From Roseovarius sp. (GTDB lineage: Bacteria; Pseudomonadota; Alphaproteobacteria; Rhodobacterales; Rhodobacteraceae): a stretch of 45,626 bases of DNA. The DNA is taken from the NCBI GenBank assembly GCA_024636515.1, contig JAGXGX010000113.1, forward strand, positions 1 through 45,626, given 5' to 3'. Under the pieces are notes generated by a model. That model saw only the letters and a list, made by a program, of their open reading frames with translations. It had not been told where the DNA came from and searched no databases. Made by a program: the position numbers and the translations under genes. This document shows positions 26,303 through 35,108 of this stretch, in pieces (within the stretch, counting starts at the first letter, position 1; each line of letters starts with the position of its first letter).

Positions 26303-27430
26303 TCAGTCGCGATCCCGGCGGCGGACCGACGGCTTGCGCGTAGGTTTCCCAGACGGCTTGCGGCTACGTGCGGCCGGTGCATCGGCTGGCGCTCCCTTCG
26401 GCCCTTGGGCCGAGTGGCCGGGCTTGCTGCCCTTAAAGGCAGGCTTTGCGCCCGATCTACCGCTTGGCTTTTCGCCGGGTTTGCCTGGTCTGTCCGAGGC
26501 AGGCTTGCTGCCTTGATACGCTTTGCCACCTGCGCCGGATCGCGGCGCGCCCGGCCTGCCGCCTTTGGGGGCATCCTGAAATGCCGGGCCGGGCTTGCCC
26601 GCCAGCGATGACGGGGCCTTGCGGCGGGGGCGGGGCTTTGGCTTGGGCGCCTCCTCCTCGTCGGGGGCCTCCATGCCCAGCTGGTCGCGCAGCACGCGGG
26701 GGCGGATTTCCTCGACGGCGCCGGGCGCGAGCTGGCCCAGCTGAAAGGGGCCATAGCTGACGCGGATCAGGCGGTTGACGGTCAGGCCGACAGCCTCCAT
26801 CGCGCGGCGCACCTCGCGGTTGCGGCCCTCGCGGATGGCGCAGGTGATCCACGCGTTCGCGCCCTGCTGGCGGTCCAGTGACACTGCCATCGGCTGAAAT
26901 CGCTCGCCGTCCAGAACCAGACCTTCGCGCAGGGGCGCAAAGGTGGCGTCGGTCGGGCGGCCATTCACGCGAACGCGGTATTTGCGCAGCCAGCCGGTGC
27001 TTGGCAATTCCAGCTTGCGCTTGATCCCGCCATCGTTGGTCAGAAGGAGCAACCCCTCGGAGGTGATATCCAGCCGCCCGACCGTCATGACGCGCGGCAG
27101 ATCATCGGGCAGCTCGTCAAAGATGGTGACGCGGCCTTGCTCGTCGCTGTTGGTTGTCACGAGGCCAGAGGGTTTGTGATAGAGCCACAGGCGCGCAGGT
27201 TCGGGCGCGCCTAGCGTCTTGCCCTTCACGGTCACGCGGTCCTGCGGCGTCACGTTCAGCGCGGCGCGGTTGATGACGGCGCCGTTCACAGTGACATGGC
27301 CGGTCTCGATCAGGCGTTCGGCCTCACGGCGGCTGGCGATGCCGGCGCGGGCGATGACCTTGGCGATACGCTCGCCTGCGGGCGTGCTTGCTGAGGCGGG
27401 CGTGTCGGCGGAAGGGGGCTTTTTGTTCAT
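26303..27430 (-). CDS. rluB: rRNA pseudouridine synthase, RluB/RsuA family
   Basis: 375-residue enzyme. An S4 RNA-binding domain (about 18-65: [20 protein letters not shown]) is followed by the catalytic domain with the invariant Asp in [15 protein letters not shown] (D121) and the late motif [12 protein letters not shown]. The family isomerises uridine in 23S rRNA helix 80 (RluB) or 16S (RsuA); RluB is favoured by overall sequence. From about residue 245 a 130-residue Lys/Pro/Gly/Arg-rich tail ([14 protein letters not shown] and onward to [11 protein letters not shown]) is likely disordered and RNA-binding. The ATG giving MNKKPPSAD was chosen; it is divergent from tadA with 63 bases between them. 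Confidence 0.9.
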   Translation of the reverse strand: MNKKPPSADTPASASTPAGERIAKVIARAGIASRREAERLIETGHVTVNGAVINRAALNVTPQDRVTVKGKTLGAPEPARLWLYHKPSGLVTTNSDEQGRVTIFDELPDDLPRVMTVGRLDITSEGLLLLTNDGGIKRKLELPSTGWLRKYRVRVNGRPTDATFAPLREGLVLDGERFQPMAVSLDRQQGANAWITCAIREGRNREVRRAMEAVGLTVNRLIRVSYGPFQLGQLAPGAVEEIRPRVLRDQLGMEAPDEEEAPKPKPRPRRKAPSSLAGKPGPAFQDAPKGGRPGAPRSGAGGKAYQGSKPASDRPGKPGEKPSGRSGAKPAFKGSKPGHSAQGPKGAPADAPAARSRKPSGKPTRKPSVRRRDRD

Positions 27431-27493
27431 GGCGCGGGAATAGCCCAAACGCGCCCCTTGCGAAAGCGTCTATCGCTAGGCAACAAAGGCTGC

Positions 27494-27946
27494 ATGAAAT
27501 TCACCAGCCACATGGACGCCGCATTGGCGCAGGCGCGCGCCGCCGCGCTCCGCGGCGAGATACCAGTGGGCGCTGTTTTGCTAGATCCATCTGGCAACGT
27601 GGCCGCGCAGGCCGGCAATCGCACACGCGAGCTGAATGATCCCACCGCCCATGCCGAGATCCTCGCCATCCGCGCAGCCTGTGCGGGCGCTGGCAGCGAA
27701 AGGCTGGCAGGCCACACGCTATACGTCACGCTGGAGCCATGTGCGATGTGCGCCGCCGCCATTGCCGCCGCACGGCTAAAGGCGGTCTATTTCGGTGCCA
27801 GCGATCCGAAATCGGGGGGCGTGCTGCATGGTGCGCGGATTTTCAGCCATAGTCAGTCGCATCATGTGCCAGAGGTGTATGACGGCATTGGCGCAGATGA
27901 ATGCGCGGCAGTTCTAACGGCGTTTTTCACGTCAAAGCGCGGTTAG
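27494..27946 (+). CDS. tadA: tRNA-adenosine deaminase
   Basis: 150-residue zinc deaminase that converts A34 to inosine in tRNA-Arg(ACG). The catalytic motif HAE (H53, E55) and zinc ligands PCAMC (C83, C86) are present, with the usual [11 protein letters not shown] segment and the C-terminal [11 protein letters not shown] region that holds the anticodon loop. Start at [11 protein letters not shown] (27494); a later Met (27512) is possible. Divergent from the RluB gene, so both modify stable RNAs and share the intergenic region. Confidence 0.94.
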   Translation: MKFTSHMDAALAQARAAALRGEIPVGAVLLDPSGNVAAQAGNRTRELNDPTAHAEILAIRAACAGAGSERLAGHTLYVTLEPCAMCAAAIAAARLKAVYFGASDPKSGGVLHGARIFSHSQSHHVPEVYDGIGADECAAVLTAFFTSKRG

Positions 27947-28013
27947 ACACCGATTTCGCTCTTCCCGCTGGAGGATTCACGCGGGCGGGCTGCCAGCGCG
28001 TCCGCACCGATAC

Positions 28014-28042
28014 TTGCACTGGTGCAGGGCGGGCGCTAAACG
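28014..28042 (+). promoter_or_regulatory. predicted gatCA promoter
   Basis: TTGCAC (28014-28019), 17-base spacer, TAAACG (28037-28042) in the 129-base gap between tadA and gatC, which would start transcription about 27 bases before the gatC ATG. The match is moderate; CGAAGGAT just before the ATG is the ribosome-binding site. Confidence 0.4.
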
Positions 28043-28075
28043 CAGATCAAACGCCCCAATCCGAAGGATCGCCCG

Positions 28076-28363
28076 ATGTCCATCGACACCAACACCGCCG
28101 CGCGCGTGGCCAAATTGGCCCGCATCCGCGTCGAAGAGGACGCGCTGCCCGCCCTTGCCGAGGAGTTCAACACCATCCTCGGCTTTATCGAGCAACTGAG
28201 CGAAGTGAACGTAGACGGGGTAGAGCCGATGGTATCGGTCACCCCAATGCGCCTGCCGCGCCGCGCCGATGCGGTGACGGACGGCGATCAGCAGGCCAAG
28301 ATTTTGTCGAACGCGCCGGATGCGCGCGAGGGGTTCTTTGCGGTGCCGAAGGTGGTAGAATAA
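28076..28363 (+). CDS. gatC: Asp/Glu-tRNA amidotransferase subunit C
   Basis: 95-residue subunit that stabilises GatA-GatB of the GatCAB amidotransferase, which converts Asp-tRNA(Asn) and Glu-tRNA(Gln) to the amides in organisms lacking the direct synthetases. The family pattern is clear: [38 protein letters not shown] and the C-terminal [21 protein letters not shown] precedes the ATG. The stop overlaps the gatA start by one base (TAATG). gatB is not in the window. Confidence 0.96.
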   Translation: MSIDTNTAARVAKLARIRVEEDALPALAEEFNTILGFIEQLSEVNVDGVEPMVSVTPMRLPRRADAVTDGDQQAKILSNAPDAREGFFAVPKVVE

Positions 28364-29850
28364 TGACCGATCTTAACAAGCTGACCATCGCGGATGCACG
28401 CGACGCGCTGCGCAAGGGCGATGTTACCAGCGCCGAACTGACGGGCGCCTGCCTGACCGCGATCGAGGGCGCGGGCGCGTTGAACGCGTTTGTGCATGAC
28501 ACGTCCGATATTGCGCGCGATATGGCAGCAGCGGCCGATGTGCGGTTGAAGGGCGGCGATGCGCCTGCGATGTGTGGAATCCCCCTTGGTATCAAGGACT
28601 TGTTTTGCACGCGCGGCGTGCCGGGGCAGGCGGCCAGCGGCATCCTTGAGGGGTTTGTGCCGGAATACGAATCGACCGTGACGCAGAACCTGTGGGATGC
28701 TGGCGCCGTCATGCTGGGCAAGCTGAACATGGACGAGTTCGCCATGGGCTCCTCCACCGAGACAAGCGTTTATGGCAATGCCATCAATCCCTGGCGCCGC
28801 GCAGGCAGCGACACGCCGCTGACGCCCGGTGGCTCGTCCGGTGGGTCCGCCGCCGCCGTCGCCGCCGATCTGTGTCTGGGCGCGACCGGCACCGACACTG
28901 GCGGATCAATCCGCCAGCCCGCCGCGTTTACCGGCATCACCGGGATCAAGCCAACATACGGTCGCTGCTCGCGCTGGGGCGTCGTCGCCTTTGCTTCGTC
29001 GCTGGATCAGGCAGGGCCGATGACGAAGACTGTCCGCGACGCCGCGATCATGCTGGGCGCAATGTGCGGCCATGACGCCAAGGACAGCACCAGCGCCGAT
29101 ATCCCCGTACCCGATTTTGAGGCAGCCCTGTCGGGCGATATCCGTGGCAAGGTGATCGGCATCCCGAAAGAGTATCGGATGGACGGAATGCCGCCTGAGA
29201 TCGAGAAGCTGTGGGCGGATGGCACCGCGATGCTCAAGGATGCGGGCGCTGAAGTGCGCGACATTTCCCTGCCACATACCAAATACGCGCTGCCCGCCTA
29301 TTATGTCATCGCGCCAGCCGAGGCGTCCAGCAACCTCGCACGCTATGACGGCGTGCGGTACGGCCACCGGGCCAAGCTGGCGCCGGGGGACGGCATTACC
29401 GAGATGTACGAGAAAACCCGCGCCGAAGGCTTTGGCGCCGAGGTGCAGCGCCGCGTGATGGTGGGCACGTATGTTTTGTCAGCAGGCTTCTACGACGCCT
29501 ATTACAACCGTGCGCGCAAAGTGCGCACCCTGATCAAGCGCGATTTTGAGCAGGTGTTCGAGGCGGGCGTCGACGCGATCCTGACGCCTGCAACCCCCAG
29601 CGCCGCGTTTGGCCTAGGCGAAATGACCAGCGCCGATCCGGTGCAGATGTATCTGAACGACGTCTTTACCGTCACGGTCAACCTTGCTGGTCTGCCGGGC
29701 ATTTCTGTGCCGGCGGGACAGGACGCTGCGGGGCTGCCCTTGGGGCTGCAACTGATCGGGCGTCCGTGGGAGGAGGGCGATCTGCTAAATTGCGCCTATG
29801 CACTGGAGCGCGCCGCCGGATTTGTGGCCAAGCCGCAAAAATGGTGGTAG
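28363..29850 (+). CDS. gatA: Asp/Glu-tRNA amidotransferase subunit A
   Basis: 495-residue amidase-signature subunit that releases ammonia from glutamine for transamidation. The catalytic triad Ser-cisSer-Lys is complete: K78 ([10 protein letters not shown]), S158 ([13 protein letters not shown]) and S182 ([13 protein letters not shown]). The length is normal. The true start is the ATG at 28363 overlapping the gatC stop; the frame remains open far upstream through gatC and tadA's end by chance, giving a spurious 649-residue reading. Confidence 0.97.
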   Translation: MTDLNKLTIADARDALRKGDVTSAELTGACLTAIEGAGALNAFVHDTSDIARDMAAAADVRLKGGDAPAMCGIPLGIKDLFCTRGVPGQAASGILEGFVPEYESTVTQNLWDAGAVMLGKLNMDEFAMGSSTETSVYGNAINPWRRAGSDTPLTPGGSSGGSAAAVAADLCLGATGTDTGGSIRQPAAFTGITGIKPTYGRCSRWGVVAFASSLDQAGPMTKTVRDAAIMLGAMCGHDAKDSTSADIPVPDFEAALSGDIRGKVIGIPKEYRMDGMPPEIEKLWADGTAMLKDAGAEVRDISLPHTKYALPAYYVIAPAEASSNLARYDGVRYGHRAKLAPGDGITEMYEKTRAEGFGAEVQRRVMVGTYVLSAGFYDAYYNRARKVRTLIKRDFEQVFEAGVDAILTPATPSAAFGLGEMTSADPVQMYLNDVFTVTVNLAGLPGISVPAGQDAAGLPLGLQLIGRPWEEGDLLNCAYALERAAGFVAKPQKWW

Positions 29851-29884
29851 TCCGCTCCATCAGCCAAACGAAGCGAGTGTGAAA

Positions 29885-30610
29885 ATGCGATTCCCGATGA
29901 AGAGTGCAGCCCTTTTGGCATTGGCCTTAGGTGGATTGGCCGCGTGCGGCACCTCCATCCCCGAGAGCGCGCCGGACAGCGGTGCTGGCGTCGGCTTTGG
30001 CAATTATGACGAATATCAGGCCCGACGCGACGCCGAGCTGGCGGGCACGGCACTGCCTGCACCCAGCACAGTGGCCTCTGCGCCTCTGGGCGGCAATGAC
30101 AGCGACGACATCGCGGCACAGACCCGCGCGGCGCTGGGCACAAGCGATCTGGCGAGCAATTCGGACAGGTCCACTGTTCAGGCCGCATCGGCCAATTCAG
30201 CGCCGCTGATCACCAGCAGCCCCGGAATTTCGGCCGAGAACAGCTTTGATGCTGTCAGCGAAAGCCGCTCGATCGAGGATGACGCCGCCCGCGTTGCGGC
30301 GCAGCGCCAGCAGTATCAGGTTGCCTCGGTTCAGGCTCTGCCCAGCCGCAGTGGCGGCGAGGGCCCGAATATCGTGGCCTACGCCATCAGCACCAAGCAC
30401 GCACCGGGCACGCAACTGTATCGGCGCGCTGGGCTGAACAAGCAGTCGAAATTTGAGCGCAATTGCGCAACTTATTCCGGGCCTGACATGGCGCAGATCG
30501 AGTTTCTATCCAAAGGCGGGCCCGAGCGGGACCGTCTGGGGCTGGACCCCGATGGCGACGGCTTTGCCTGCTCGTGGGATCCGCGCCCGTTCCGCAAAGC
30601 AGGTGGCTAG
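29885..30610 (+). CDS. Excalibur-domain lipoprotein
   Basis: 241-residue predicted lipoprotein (signal MRFPMKSAALLALALGGLAA then C21). A low-complexity Ala/Ser/Asp-rich region (to about residue 160) precedes a C-terminal Excalibur domain (about 198-235) with two Cys (RNCATYSG and FACSWDP) and the calcium-loop-like DPDGDGFAC. Excalibur modules are calcium-binding-like extracellular domains found with nucleases and other surface proteins. The start at 29885 was chosen for the signal peptide; the longer frame starts in gatA. It lies 34 bases after gatA and 18 before the amidase, so a cell-envelope role together with the amidase is possible. Confidence 0.85.
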   Translation: MRFPMKSAALLALALGGLAACGTSIPESAPDSGAGVGFGNYDEYQARRDAELAGTALPAPSTVASAPLGGNDSDDIAAQTRAALGTSDLASNSDRSTVQAASANSAPLITSSPGISAENSFDAVSESRSIEDDAARVAAQRQQYQVASVQALPSRSGGEGPNIVAYAISTKHAPGTQLYRRAGLNKQSKFERNCATYSGPDMAQIEFLSKGGPERDRLGLDPDGDGFACSWDPRPFRKAGG

Positions 30611-30628
30611 TCGCGGGCCGCGTATCCC

Positions 30629-31345
30629 GTGACCAGCCAAGGTTTGACACATAGCGAACTGCCCGAAGTGGTCTGGCACCCATCGCCCAATTGTGGGCGC
30701 CGCCGCGACGGCGTGCGGCCTGACATCCTGCTGATTCATTTTACTAATATGTCCAGCGCCGAGGCTGCGGTGGCGCGTCTATGCGATCCCGCCGCGCAGG
30801 TATCGTGCCATTATGTAATCGGCGAGGATGGCCGCCTGTGGCAACTGGTGGACGAGGCGCAGCGCGCGTGGCACGCGGGGCAAGGGATCTGGGGTGCAGT
30901 GCGTGACATCAACTCCCGCTCGATCGGGATTGAGCTGGCAAATCGCGGCAATCATCCCTTCCCCGAGCCGCAGATGCATATGCTAGAGCGGCTGATGCAC
31001 GGCATCATAGCGCGCTGGCATATTCCGCTTGAACGCATCATCGGCCATTCTGACATCGCGCCGGACCGCAAGGACGATCCCGGCCCGCATTTTGATTGGC
31101 GCCGTCTGGCGCTACGCGGGCTGGGGATCTGGCCTGAGGCGGGCCCCACTGCCGAGTTGACTGCATTTCGTGATCTGGCCGGGCAGGTGGGGTACGGCGC
31201 CGAATTTACCGACGCGGATGTTCTGGCCGCCATGCGCTTGCGCTGGCGGCCATGGGCGCGCGGGCCGCTAGAGGTCGCCGATATGGCCGTGCTCGCGGAT
31301 ATCGCTGCACGCTTTGGCGTTGACCGGGGCGGGCAGGGCGCTTAA
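30629..31345 (+). CDS. N-acetylmuramoyl-L-alanine amidase (Amidase_2)
   Basis: 238-residue zinc amidase of the AmpD/AmiD fold that cleaves the bond between muramic acid and the peptide stem of murein fragments. Zinc ligands are visible as H37 (LLIHFTN), H about 139 (IGHSDIAPDRK) and the Asp of DDPGPHFDW, with the catalytic Glu likely in SIGIELANRG. There is no signal peptide, pointing to a cytoplasmic, AmpD-like recycling role. The start codon is GTG (30629). Its 3' end, including the stop TAA, overlaps the predicted rnpB promoter. Confidence 0.9.
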   Translation: MTSQGLTHSELPEVVWHPSPNCGRRRDGVRPDILLIHFTNMSSAEAAVARLCDPAAQVSCHYVIGEDGRLWQLVDEAQRAWHAGQGIWGAVRDINSRSIGIELANRGNHPFPEPQMHMLERLMHGIIARWHIPLERIIGHSDIAPDRKDDPGPHFDWRRLALRGLGIWPEAGPTAELTAFRDLAGQVGYGAEFTDADVLAAMRLRWRPWARGPLEVADMAVLADIAARFGVDRGGQGA

Positions 31346-31348
31346 CTG
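31320..31348 (+). promoter_or_regulatory. predicted rnpB promoter inside the amidase gene end
   Basis: TTGACC (31320-31325), a 17-base spacer and TAACTG (31343-31348), whose first three bases are the amidase stop codon. The predicted start, seven bases on, falls at 31355, exactly the first base of the RNase P P1 helix. That coincidence gives the call more weight than the hexamers alone. Confidence 0.6.
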
Positions 31349-31354
31349 AGCCTC

Positions 31355-31782
31355 GCGCGGAGGGCCGGATGGCCGCTTGTGGCAGGTGCAAGCCTGCTAC
31401 GGGAGGAAAGTCCGGACTCCACAAGACAACGGTGCCGGGTAACGCCCGGCTGGGGTAACCCAAGGGAAAGCGCCACAGAAAACAAACCTCTCTGCGGGTC
31501 GTTTCGGCGGCCCAGAAGAGTAAGGGTGAAACGGTGGGGTAAGAGCCCACCGCGGGGCTGGCAACAGCACTGGCACGGCAAGCCCCACCGGGAGCAATGC
31601 CAAATAGGGACCGCGCGCGGGGCAGGTCGGCCAAGGTCGATACCGCCCGCAGGCACGTCTTGGCCCGGCGGTCCGGGTTGGCAGCTAAAGGGGCGGTGGC
31701 AACACCGTCTTTAGATGAATGGTCATCCAAGGGCAGGTTTCGGCCTGCTCTGGACAGAATCCGGCTTATAGGCCCTCCGCGC
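31355..31782 (+). ncRNA. rnpB: RNase P RNA, bacterial type A
   Basis: Catalytic RNA of ribonuclease P, which matures tRNA 5' ends. The terminal P1 helix is exact: GCGCGGAGGGCC (31355-31366) pairs with GGCCCTCCGCGC (31771-31782). Conserved region I GAGGAAAGTCCGGAC is at 31403-31417 and the matching 3' strand of P4 (ACAGAATCCGGCTTAT) at 31754-31769. The universally conserved middle (GGGTGAAACGGTGGGGTAAGAG in part, then GGCAAGCCCCACCGGGAGCA in part) lies near 31525-31595. Length 428 nucleotides suits alphaproteobacteria. It starts 9 bases after the amidase stop. Confidence 0.97.
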
Positions 31783-31810
31783 ATTTTCGGGGTCTGATTT
31801 GGGAAAATGC
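31781..31810 (+). other. hairpin abutting the rnpB 3' end
   Basis: GCATTTTC (31781-31788) and GAAAATGC (31803-31810) form an 8-base stem with a 14-base loop. Its first two bases are also the last two of P1. No T-tract follows, so it is not a standard terminator; it may mark the precursor 3' end or a processing site. Confidence 0.35.
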
Positions 31811-31927
31811 TACGAATTTCGCACGTGCGCGCCATTGCGAGTATTGCGCGAGGGGCCAGTGTAGCGAATTAGGTATTTGGACCAAGAAAAAAGCGAGGCC
31901 GGCGCCCCCGTGAATGTCGCAATGCGG

Positions 31928-31955
31928 TTGACTCGGGGGGCGGCGGCGTTAAAAG
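31928..31955 (+). promoter_or_regulatory. predicted rpmG promoter
   Basis: TTGACT (31928-31933) and TAAAAG (31950-31955) with a 16-base spacer, about 50 bases before the rpmG ATG. The remaining space between rnpB and this site (about 31811-31927) shows no gene or tRNA. GCAGGAG about 5-11 bases before the ATG is the ribosome-binding site. Confidence 0.5.
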
Positions 31956-32007
31956 GCAAGGAAATGTATATACCGGCAGCCCGGCTGCCCGGCGCAGGAG
32001 ATGACAA

Positions 32008-32175
32008 ATGGCGAAGCCGACCACAATCAAGATCCGCCTGAATTCGACCGCGGGCACGGGCCACTTCTATGTGACCAAGAAGAACGCTCGCACGATGACC
32101 GAAAAGATGGCGATCAAAAAGTATGATCCCGTTGTGCGCAAGCATGTCGAGTACAAGGAAGGCAAGATCAAGTAA
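32008..32175 (+). CDS. rpmG: 50S ribosomal protein L33
   Basis: 55-residue ribosomal protein bL33 ([20 protein letters not shown] and on, ending in YKEGKIK), the usual length for proteobacteria. It lacks the two CxxC pairs of the zinc-binding form, so it is the Cys-free (C-minus) type and is not zinc-regulated by ligand loss. bL33 sits near the E site of the large subunit. The gene stands alone between its own promoter and a strong terminator. Confidence 0.97.
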   Translation: MAKPTTIKIRLNSTAGTGHFYVTKKNARTMTEKMAIKKYDPVVRKHVEYKEGKIK

Positions 32176-32199
32176 GATCTGCCAATTCCTTTGAGATTG

Positions 32200-32231
32200 A
32201 AAAAGCCGCGCTGGTTCAGCGCGGTTTTTTT
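32200..32231 (+). terminator. rho-independent terminator after rpmG
   Basis: Hairpin AAAAGCCGCGCTG / CAGCGCGGTTTTTT with a GTT loop (one G-T pair), followed by a run of T, 25 bases after the rpmG stop. Confidence 0.9.
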
Positions 32232-32414
32232 CTGTTCTGGGGTGATGTATCATTGGCTGAGCAGGTGTGCACCAAAGCGGGATATGCTGTGCAGTGCGGC
32301 GCCTCGCAAAACTGGTATGGCGCACGGTTTGGTACTATCAGAAGTGACGGCTGAGACGGTTCCACGCGGTGGCAGCGTTCTCAGGTCTGCCACATATGCA
32401 TAGGAATAGATCAT

Positions 32415-32915
32415 ATGAGCAAACCAATCGAAGGTATCCCCAAAGCCCACGTGGGCCATGCGCACCTGATGGTCGCAGACCTAGAGCGCGCGGTTTCTTT
32501 TTACCGTGATGTCATCGGGATGCGCGTCGTCCTGCGGTATGGCGAGCAGGCCGCGTTCATGTCTTTTGACGACTACCATCACCACCTTGGTCTGAACACA
32601 TGGGACAGCAAGGGAGGCACCCCGCCACCGAAGGGCCACACGGGCCTCTATCATGTCGCATTCGTCTTTCCCGATCGCGCGTCGCTGGGCCAGGTCATTG
32701 ACCGGGTTCAGAAAGCGGGCTTCGTCTTGACGGGAGCTGCCGATCATGGAGTCAGCGAGGCCGTTTACATGAACGATCCTGACGGCAATGGGGTGGAGCT
32801 TTATCGCGACCGACCGCAGGTTGAATGGCCGACGGGCGATGATGGCAACATTATCATGTTTAATGAGCGGTTGGATGTCGCGGCGCTGATCGCCGAGGGG
32901 CGCAGTGCGCGCTAG
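32415..32915 (+). CDS. VOC-family protein (glyoxalase/extradiol dioxygenase-like)
   Basis: 166-residue protein of the vicinal-oxygen-chelate fold. Two beta-alpha-beta-beta-beta modules are seen, with metal-ligand candidates H15 or H17 (VGHAHLMVAD), H81 (GLYHVAFVF) and E128 (NGVELYRDRP), plus an unusual His cluster (DYHHHLGLNTW). The pattern resembles the N-terminal half of catechol-2,3-dioxygenase-like CatE proteins more than glyoxalase I. The substrate cannot be told. It stands alone, with 183 bases of non-coding DNA upstream in which I see no clear feature, and converges on the BAX-inhibitor-like gene. Confidence 0.88.
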   Translation: MSKPIEGIPKAHVGHAHLMVADLERAVSFYRDVIGMRVVLRYGEQAAFMSFDDYHHHLGLNTWDSKGGTPPPKGHTGLYHVAFVFPDRASLGQVIDRVQKAGFVLTGAADHGVSEAVYMNDPDGNGVELYRDRPQVEWPTGDDGNIIMFNERLDVAALIAEGRSAR

Positions 32916-32960
32916 CACCAAGCAATTGGCGGCGCCGCTCACTTAGCAGATGCGGAAACG

Positions 32961-32987
32961 AAAAAGGCCGACCCGAAGGTCGGCCTT
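32961..32987 (-). terminator. rho-independent terminator for the BI-1-like gene
   Basis: AAGGCCGAC (32964-32972) / GTCGGCCTT (32979-32987) with a 6-base loop. On the - strand the stem is followed by a T-tract (TTTTT), so it mainly serves the leftward BAX-inhibitor-like gene; it may also stop the VOC transcript from the other side. Confidence 0.85.
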
Positions 32988-33012
32988 GGCAATGCTTCCG
33001 GTAGATTCGCGA

Positions 33013-33732
33013 TTACTCGCGGTTGCCCATCAACTGCAGCAGGAACATGAACATGTTGATGAAGTCGAGGTAGAGGCGCAGGGCGCCCATGATCGCCGAC
33101 TTGCCCATCCACTCACTGTCGCCATTGTGCGCGTGCGCCAGATACTCATTCTTGATCGACTGCGTGTCGTATGCTGTCAGGCCCGCAAAGATAAGAACGC
33201 CAATGATCGAGATCGCGAACATGATCGCCGGTGAGCCGAGGAAGATGTTGATGATGGACGCAACGATCAAGCCGATTACACCCATAATCAGGAAGCTGCC
33301 CCAGCCCGAGATGTCTTTCTTGGTCGTATAACCCCAGAGGGACAGACCGGCGAAGGCGACGGCTGTGGTCAGAAAGACCTGAGCAATCGAGAAATCGGTG
33401 AAGACGATGAAAATATAGCTGATCGACACGCCCATGACGGCTGCGAACGCGTAGAAGAACAGCTGTGCGGCGGCTGCCGACAGCTTATTAATGACTGCGC
33501 CAAAGGCAAAGACCATGATCAACGGCGCGAACATGACGATATAGCGGGTGATGCCGGTAAACAGCGTCTCCATCATGTAGGCGTTATTACCGACGGCCCA
33601 CGCCGTCAGGAAGGTAAGCAACATGCCGACCGACATGGTGCTGTACACCTTGTTCATATGGGCGCGAAGCCCCTGATCGATCTCGGCTGTGCGGGTACCG
33701 CCCGCTGTCCGGATCGTATTAAATTCAGCCAT
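33013..33732 (-). CDS. BAX inhibitor-1/YccA family membrane protein
   Basis: 239-residue inner-membrane protein of the TMBIM/BI-1 family with about seven helices. Typical features are the N-terminal MNKVYSTMSVGMLLTFLTAW, the central PLIMVFAFGA and ISYIFIVF helices, the YDTQSIKNEYL segment before the last helix and the ALRLYLDFINMFMFLLQL end. The di-Asp pH-sensing region of YetJ-type members would be in the last loops. Family members act as calcium channels or modulate FtsH protease (YccA); which applies here is not known. GGAGG six bases before the ATG at 33732 decides the start. Confidence 0.94.
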   Translation of the reverse strand: MAEFNTIRTAGGTRTAEIDQGLRAHMNKVYSTMSVGMLLTFLTAWAVGNNAYMMETLFTGITRYIVMFAPLIMVFAFGAVINKLSAAAAQLFFYAFAAVMGVSISYIFIVFTDFSIAQVFLTTAVAFAGLSLWGYTTKKDISGWGSFLIMGVIGLIVASIINIFLGSPAIMFAISIIGVLIFAGLTAYDTQSIKNEYLAHAHNGDSEWMGKSAIMGALRLYLDFINMFMFLLQLMGNRE

Positions 33733-33889
33733 CTTCGCCTCCGTGTTAATAAAGCTGGGCCTCATAGCAGACCTTTGCGCTCAATATCGGGGGCCGGGCC
33801 AACCTTTTCAAGTGTTATCGTAACCGGTTGCGCGATGCGAGGAGGGCGGACCGCTTTGGCGGCCCACGCCTTGTTTAGCGCGGAATTGG

Positions 33890-34099
33890 TCAGTCGCGCC
33901 TGTCGGTCCACGCGCAGGGCAGATCCCAGAAGGGGCGGCGCGCCTCTATCTGCGCTTCGCTCTCCGTCAGGCCGATGTCATCCAAGGCAGCTTTGTCCAA
34001 ACTTCCCAATGCCCGGCGCGAGCGTGAAAGGGCGATGATCTCGCCTAAACGCAGTGTGCGCTTGGCGGTCACGGGGTGGCAATGTGCAAGCGAGGTCAT
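33890..34099 (-). CDS. DUF1127 small protein
   Basis: 69-residue basic protein with the DUF1127 (YjiS-like) pattern: SRSRRALGSLDKAALDDIGL, then TESEAQIEARRPFWDLP. In Rhodobacterales proteins with this domain have been tied to RNA binding and to stress- or carbon-related small RNA circuits; for this copy no function is shown. I chose the ATG at 34099 because AAAGGA lies 8 bases upstream; the ATG at 34108 directly touches that site. Divergent from the LysR gene over 122 bases. The 157 bases downstream, up to the BI-1-like gene, hold no gene. Confidence 0.85.
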   Translation of the reverse strand: MTSLAHCHPVTAKRTLRLGEIIALSRSRRALGSLDKAALDDIGLTESEAQIEARRPFWDLPCAWTDRRD

Positions 34100-34221
34100 G
34101 TCAGGCATCCTTTTTAGTGATAAGTGATGTGCTTAGTATTTCATCTGTTGATATTTGTGCCCGAGTGTGGTGGATATTGAAAATGAATGTTTATGGTTTG
34201 ATACATCAAGGATGCTGATGA

Positions 34222-35091
34222 ATGAGAAATCTTGACATGACGACCCTGCGTTCCTTTGTGGCTGTGGCCGATCAGGGCGGCGTTACGCGCGCCGCTGTGG
34301 TGCTGAACCTGACGCAATCTGCCGTCTCGATGCAGCTCAAGCGGCTAGAGGATGTACTGGGCCTTGGTCTGTTGAACCGCACTGGACGGCGCATCGCGTT
34401 GACGCCCTCGGGCGAACAGATGCTAGGCTATGCGCGCCGCCTCGTCGCACTGAACGATGAGGTGGTTGGGCGCCTGACCGATCAGGTGTGGGAAGGCGAG
34501 GTGACGTTTGGCGTGCCGCATGACATTATTCACCCGGTGATCCCTCGCGTGTTGAAACAGTTTAATGCCGCCTTTCCGCGCGTGCGGGTGCATCTGAAAT
34601 CGCTCTATTCCAGCTTGCTCATGGAGATGCATGCCAAGGGCGAGGTTGATCTGATCCTGACGACCGAGACGGCTTGCGCCGCTGGCGGCGAAACCCTAAC
34701 CGAGGCGCCGCTGCGTTTTTATGGCGCGCCGGGCGGTATAGCGGCCCGGCAGCGCCCCCTCAGGTTCGCGACCTGCCGCAACTGCCTGTTCCGGCCTAAT
34801 GCAATCCACCTGCTGGACGCAGCCGGAATCGCGTGGGAAAACGCCATCGATTCTGACTCGGACGGTGCAATAGAGGCGACGGTGAGTGCCGATCTGGCGG
34901 TGACCAGCAAGCTGGAAGGGACCGCACCGCATCATCTGGAGGCGATACCACCCGCAGCAGGTCTGCCGGATTTGGGAGTGCAAAAGATCAACATGTACGG
35001 AGCCACCACACCGCGAAGCGAGCTGGTGACGCAGCTGGCAGCCGTCGTGCGGCAGGGATTTGGCGGGGCGGCGTTGTCGATCGCATCTTGA
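34222..35091 (+). CDS. LysR-family transcriptional regulator
   Basis: 289-residue regulator. The N-terminal winged helix-turn-helix is clear (TTLRSFVAVADQGGVTRAAV through LNLTQSAVSMQLKRLEDVLG, then LLNRTGRRIALTPSGEQMLG), followed by a periplasmic-binding-like effector domain. AAGGA nine bases upstream supports the ATG at 34222; the alternative at 34237 would also retain the HTH. It is divergent from the DUF1127 gene, the usual place for a LysR target, so it may control that gene or itself. Convergent with the oxidoreductase gene, only 17 bases apart. Effector unknown. Confidence 0.92.
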   Translation: MRNLDMTTLRSFVAVADQGGVTRAAVVLNLTQSAVSMQLKRLEDVLGLGLLNRTGRRIALTPSGEQMLGYARRLVALNDEVVGRLTDQVWEGEVTFGVPHDIIHPVIPRVLKQFNAAFPRVRVHLKSLYSSLLMEMHAKGEVDLILTTETACAAGGETLTEAPLRFYGAPGGIAARQRPLRFATCRNCLFRPNAIHLLDAAGIAWENAIDSDSDGAIEATVSADLAVTSKLEGTAPHHLEAIPPAAGLPDLGVQKINMYGATTPRSELVTQLAAVVRQGFGGAALSIAS

Positions 35092-35108
35092 GGGGGGCAG
35101 GTGCGCCG

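Noticed and set aside
27901-28362. In-frame 154-codon extension upstream of gatA suggesting a fusion protein
   Set aside because: It runs through gatC in another frame, has no family-like sequence, and the gatA start at 28363 overlapping the gatC stop gives the standard length and N-terminus.
31206-31835. 209-codon open frame antisense to rnpB
   Set aside because: Lies over RNase P RNA, whose paired P1 and conserved regions explain the sequence.
31811-31927. Possible tRNA between rnpB and rpmG
   Set aside because: No cloverleaf, no T-loop (GGTTCGAATCC-like) and no CCA end could be found.
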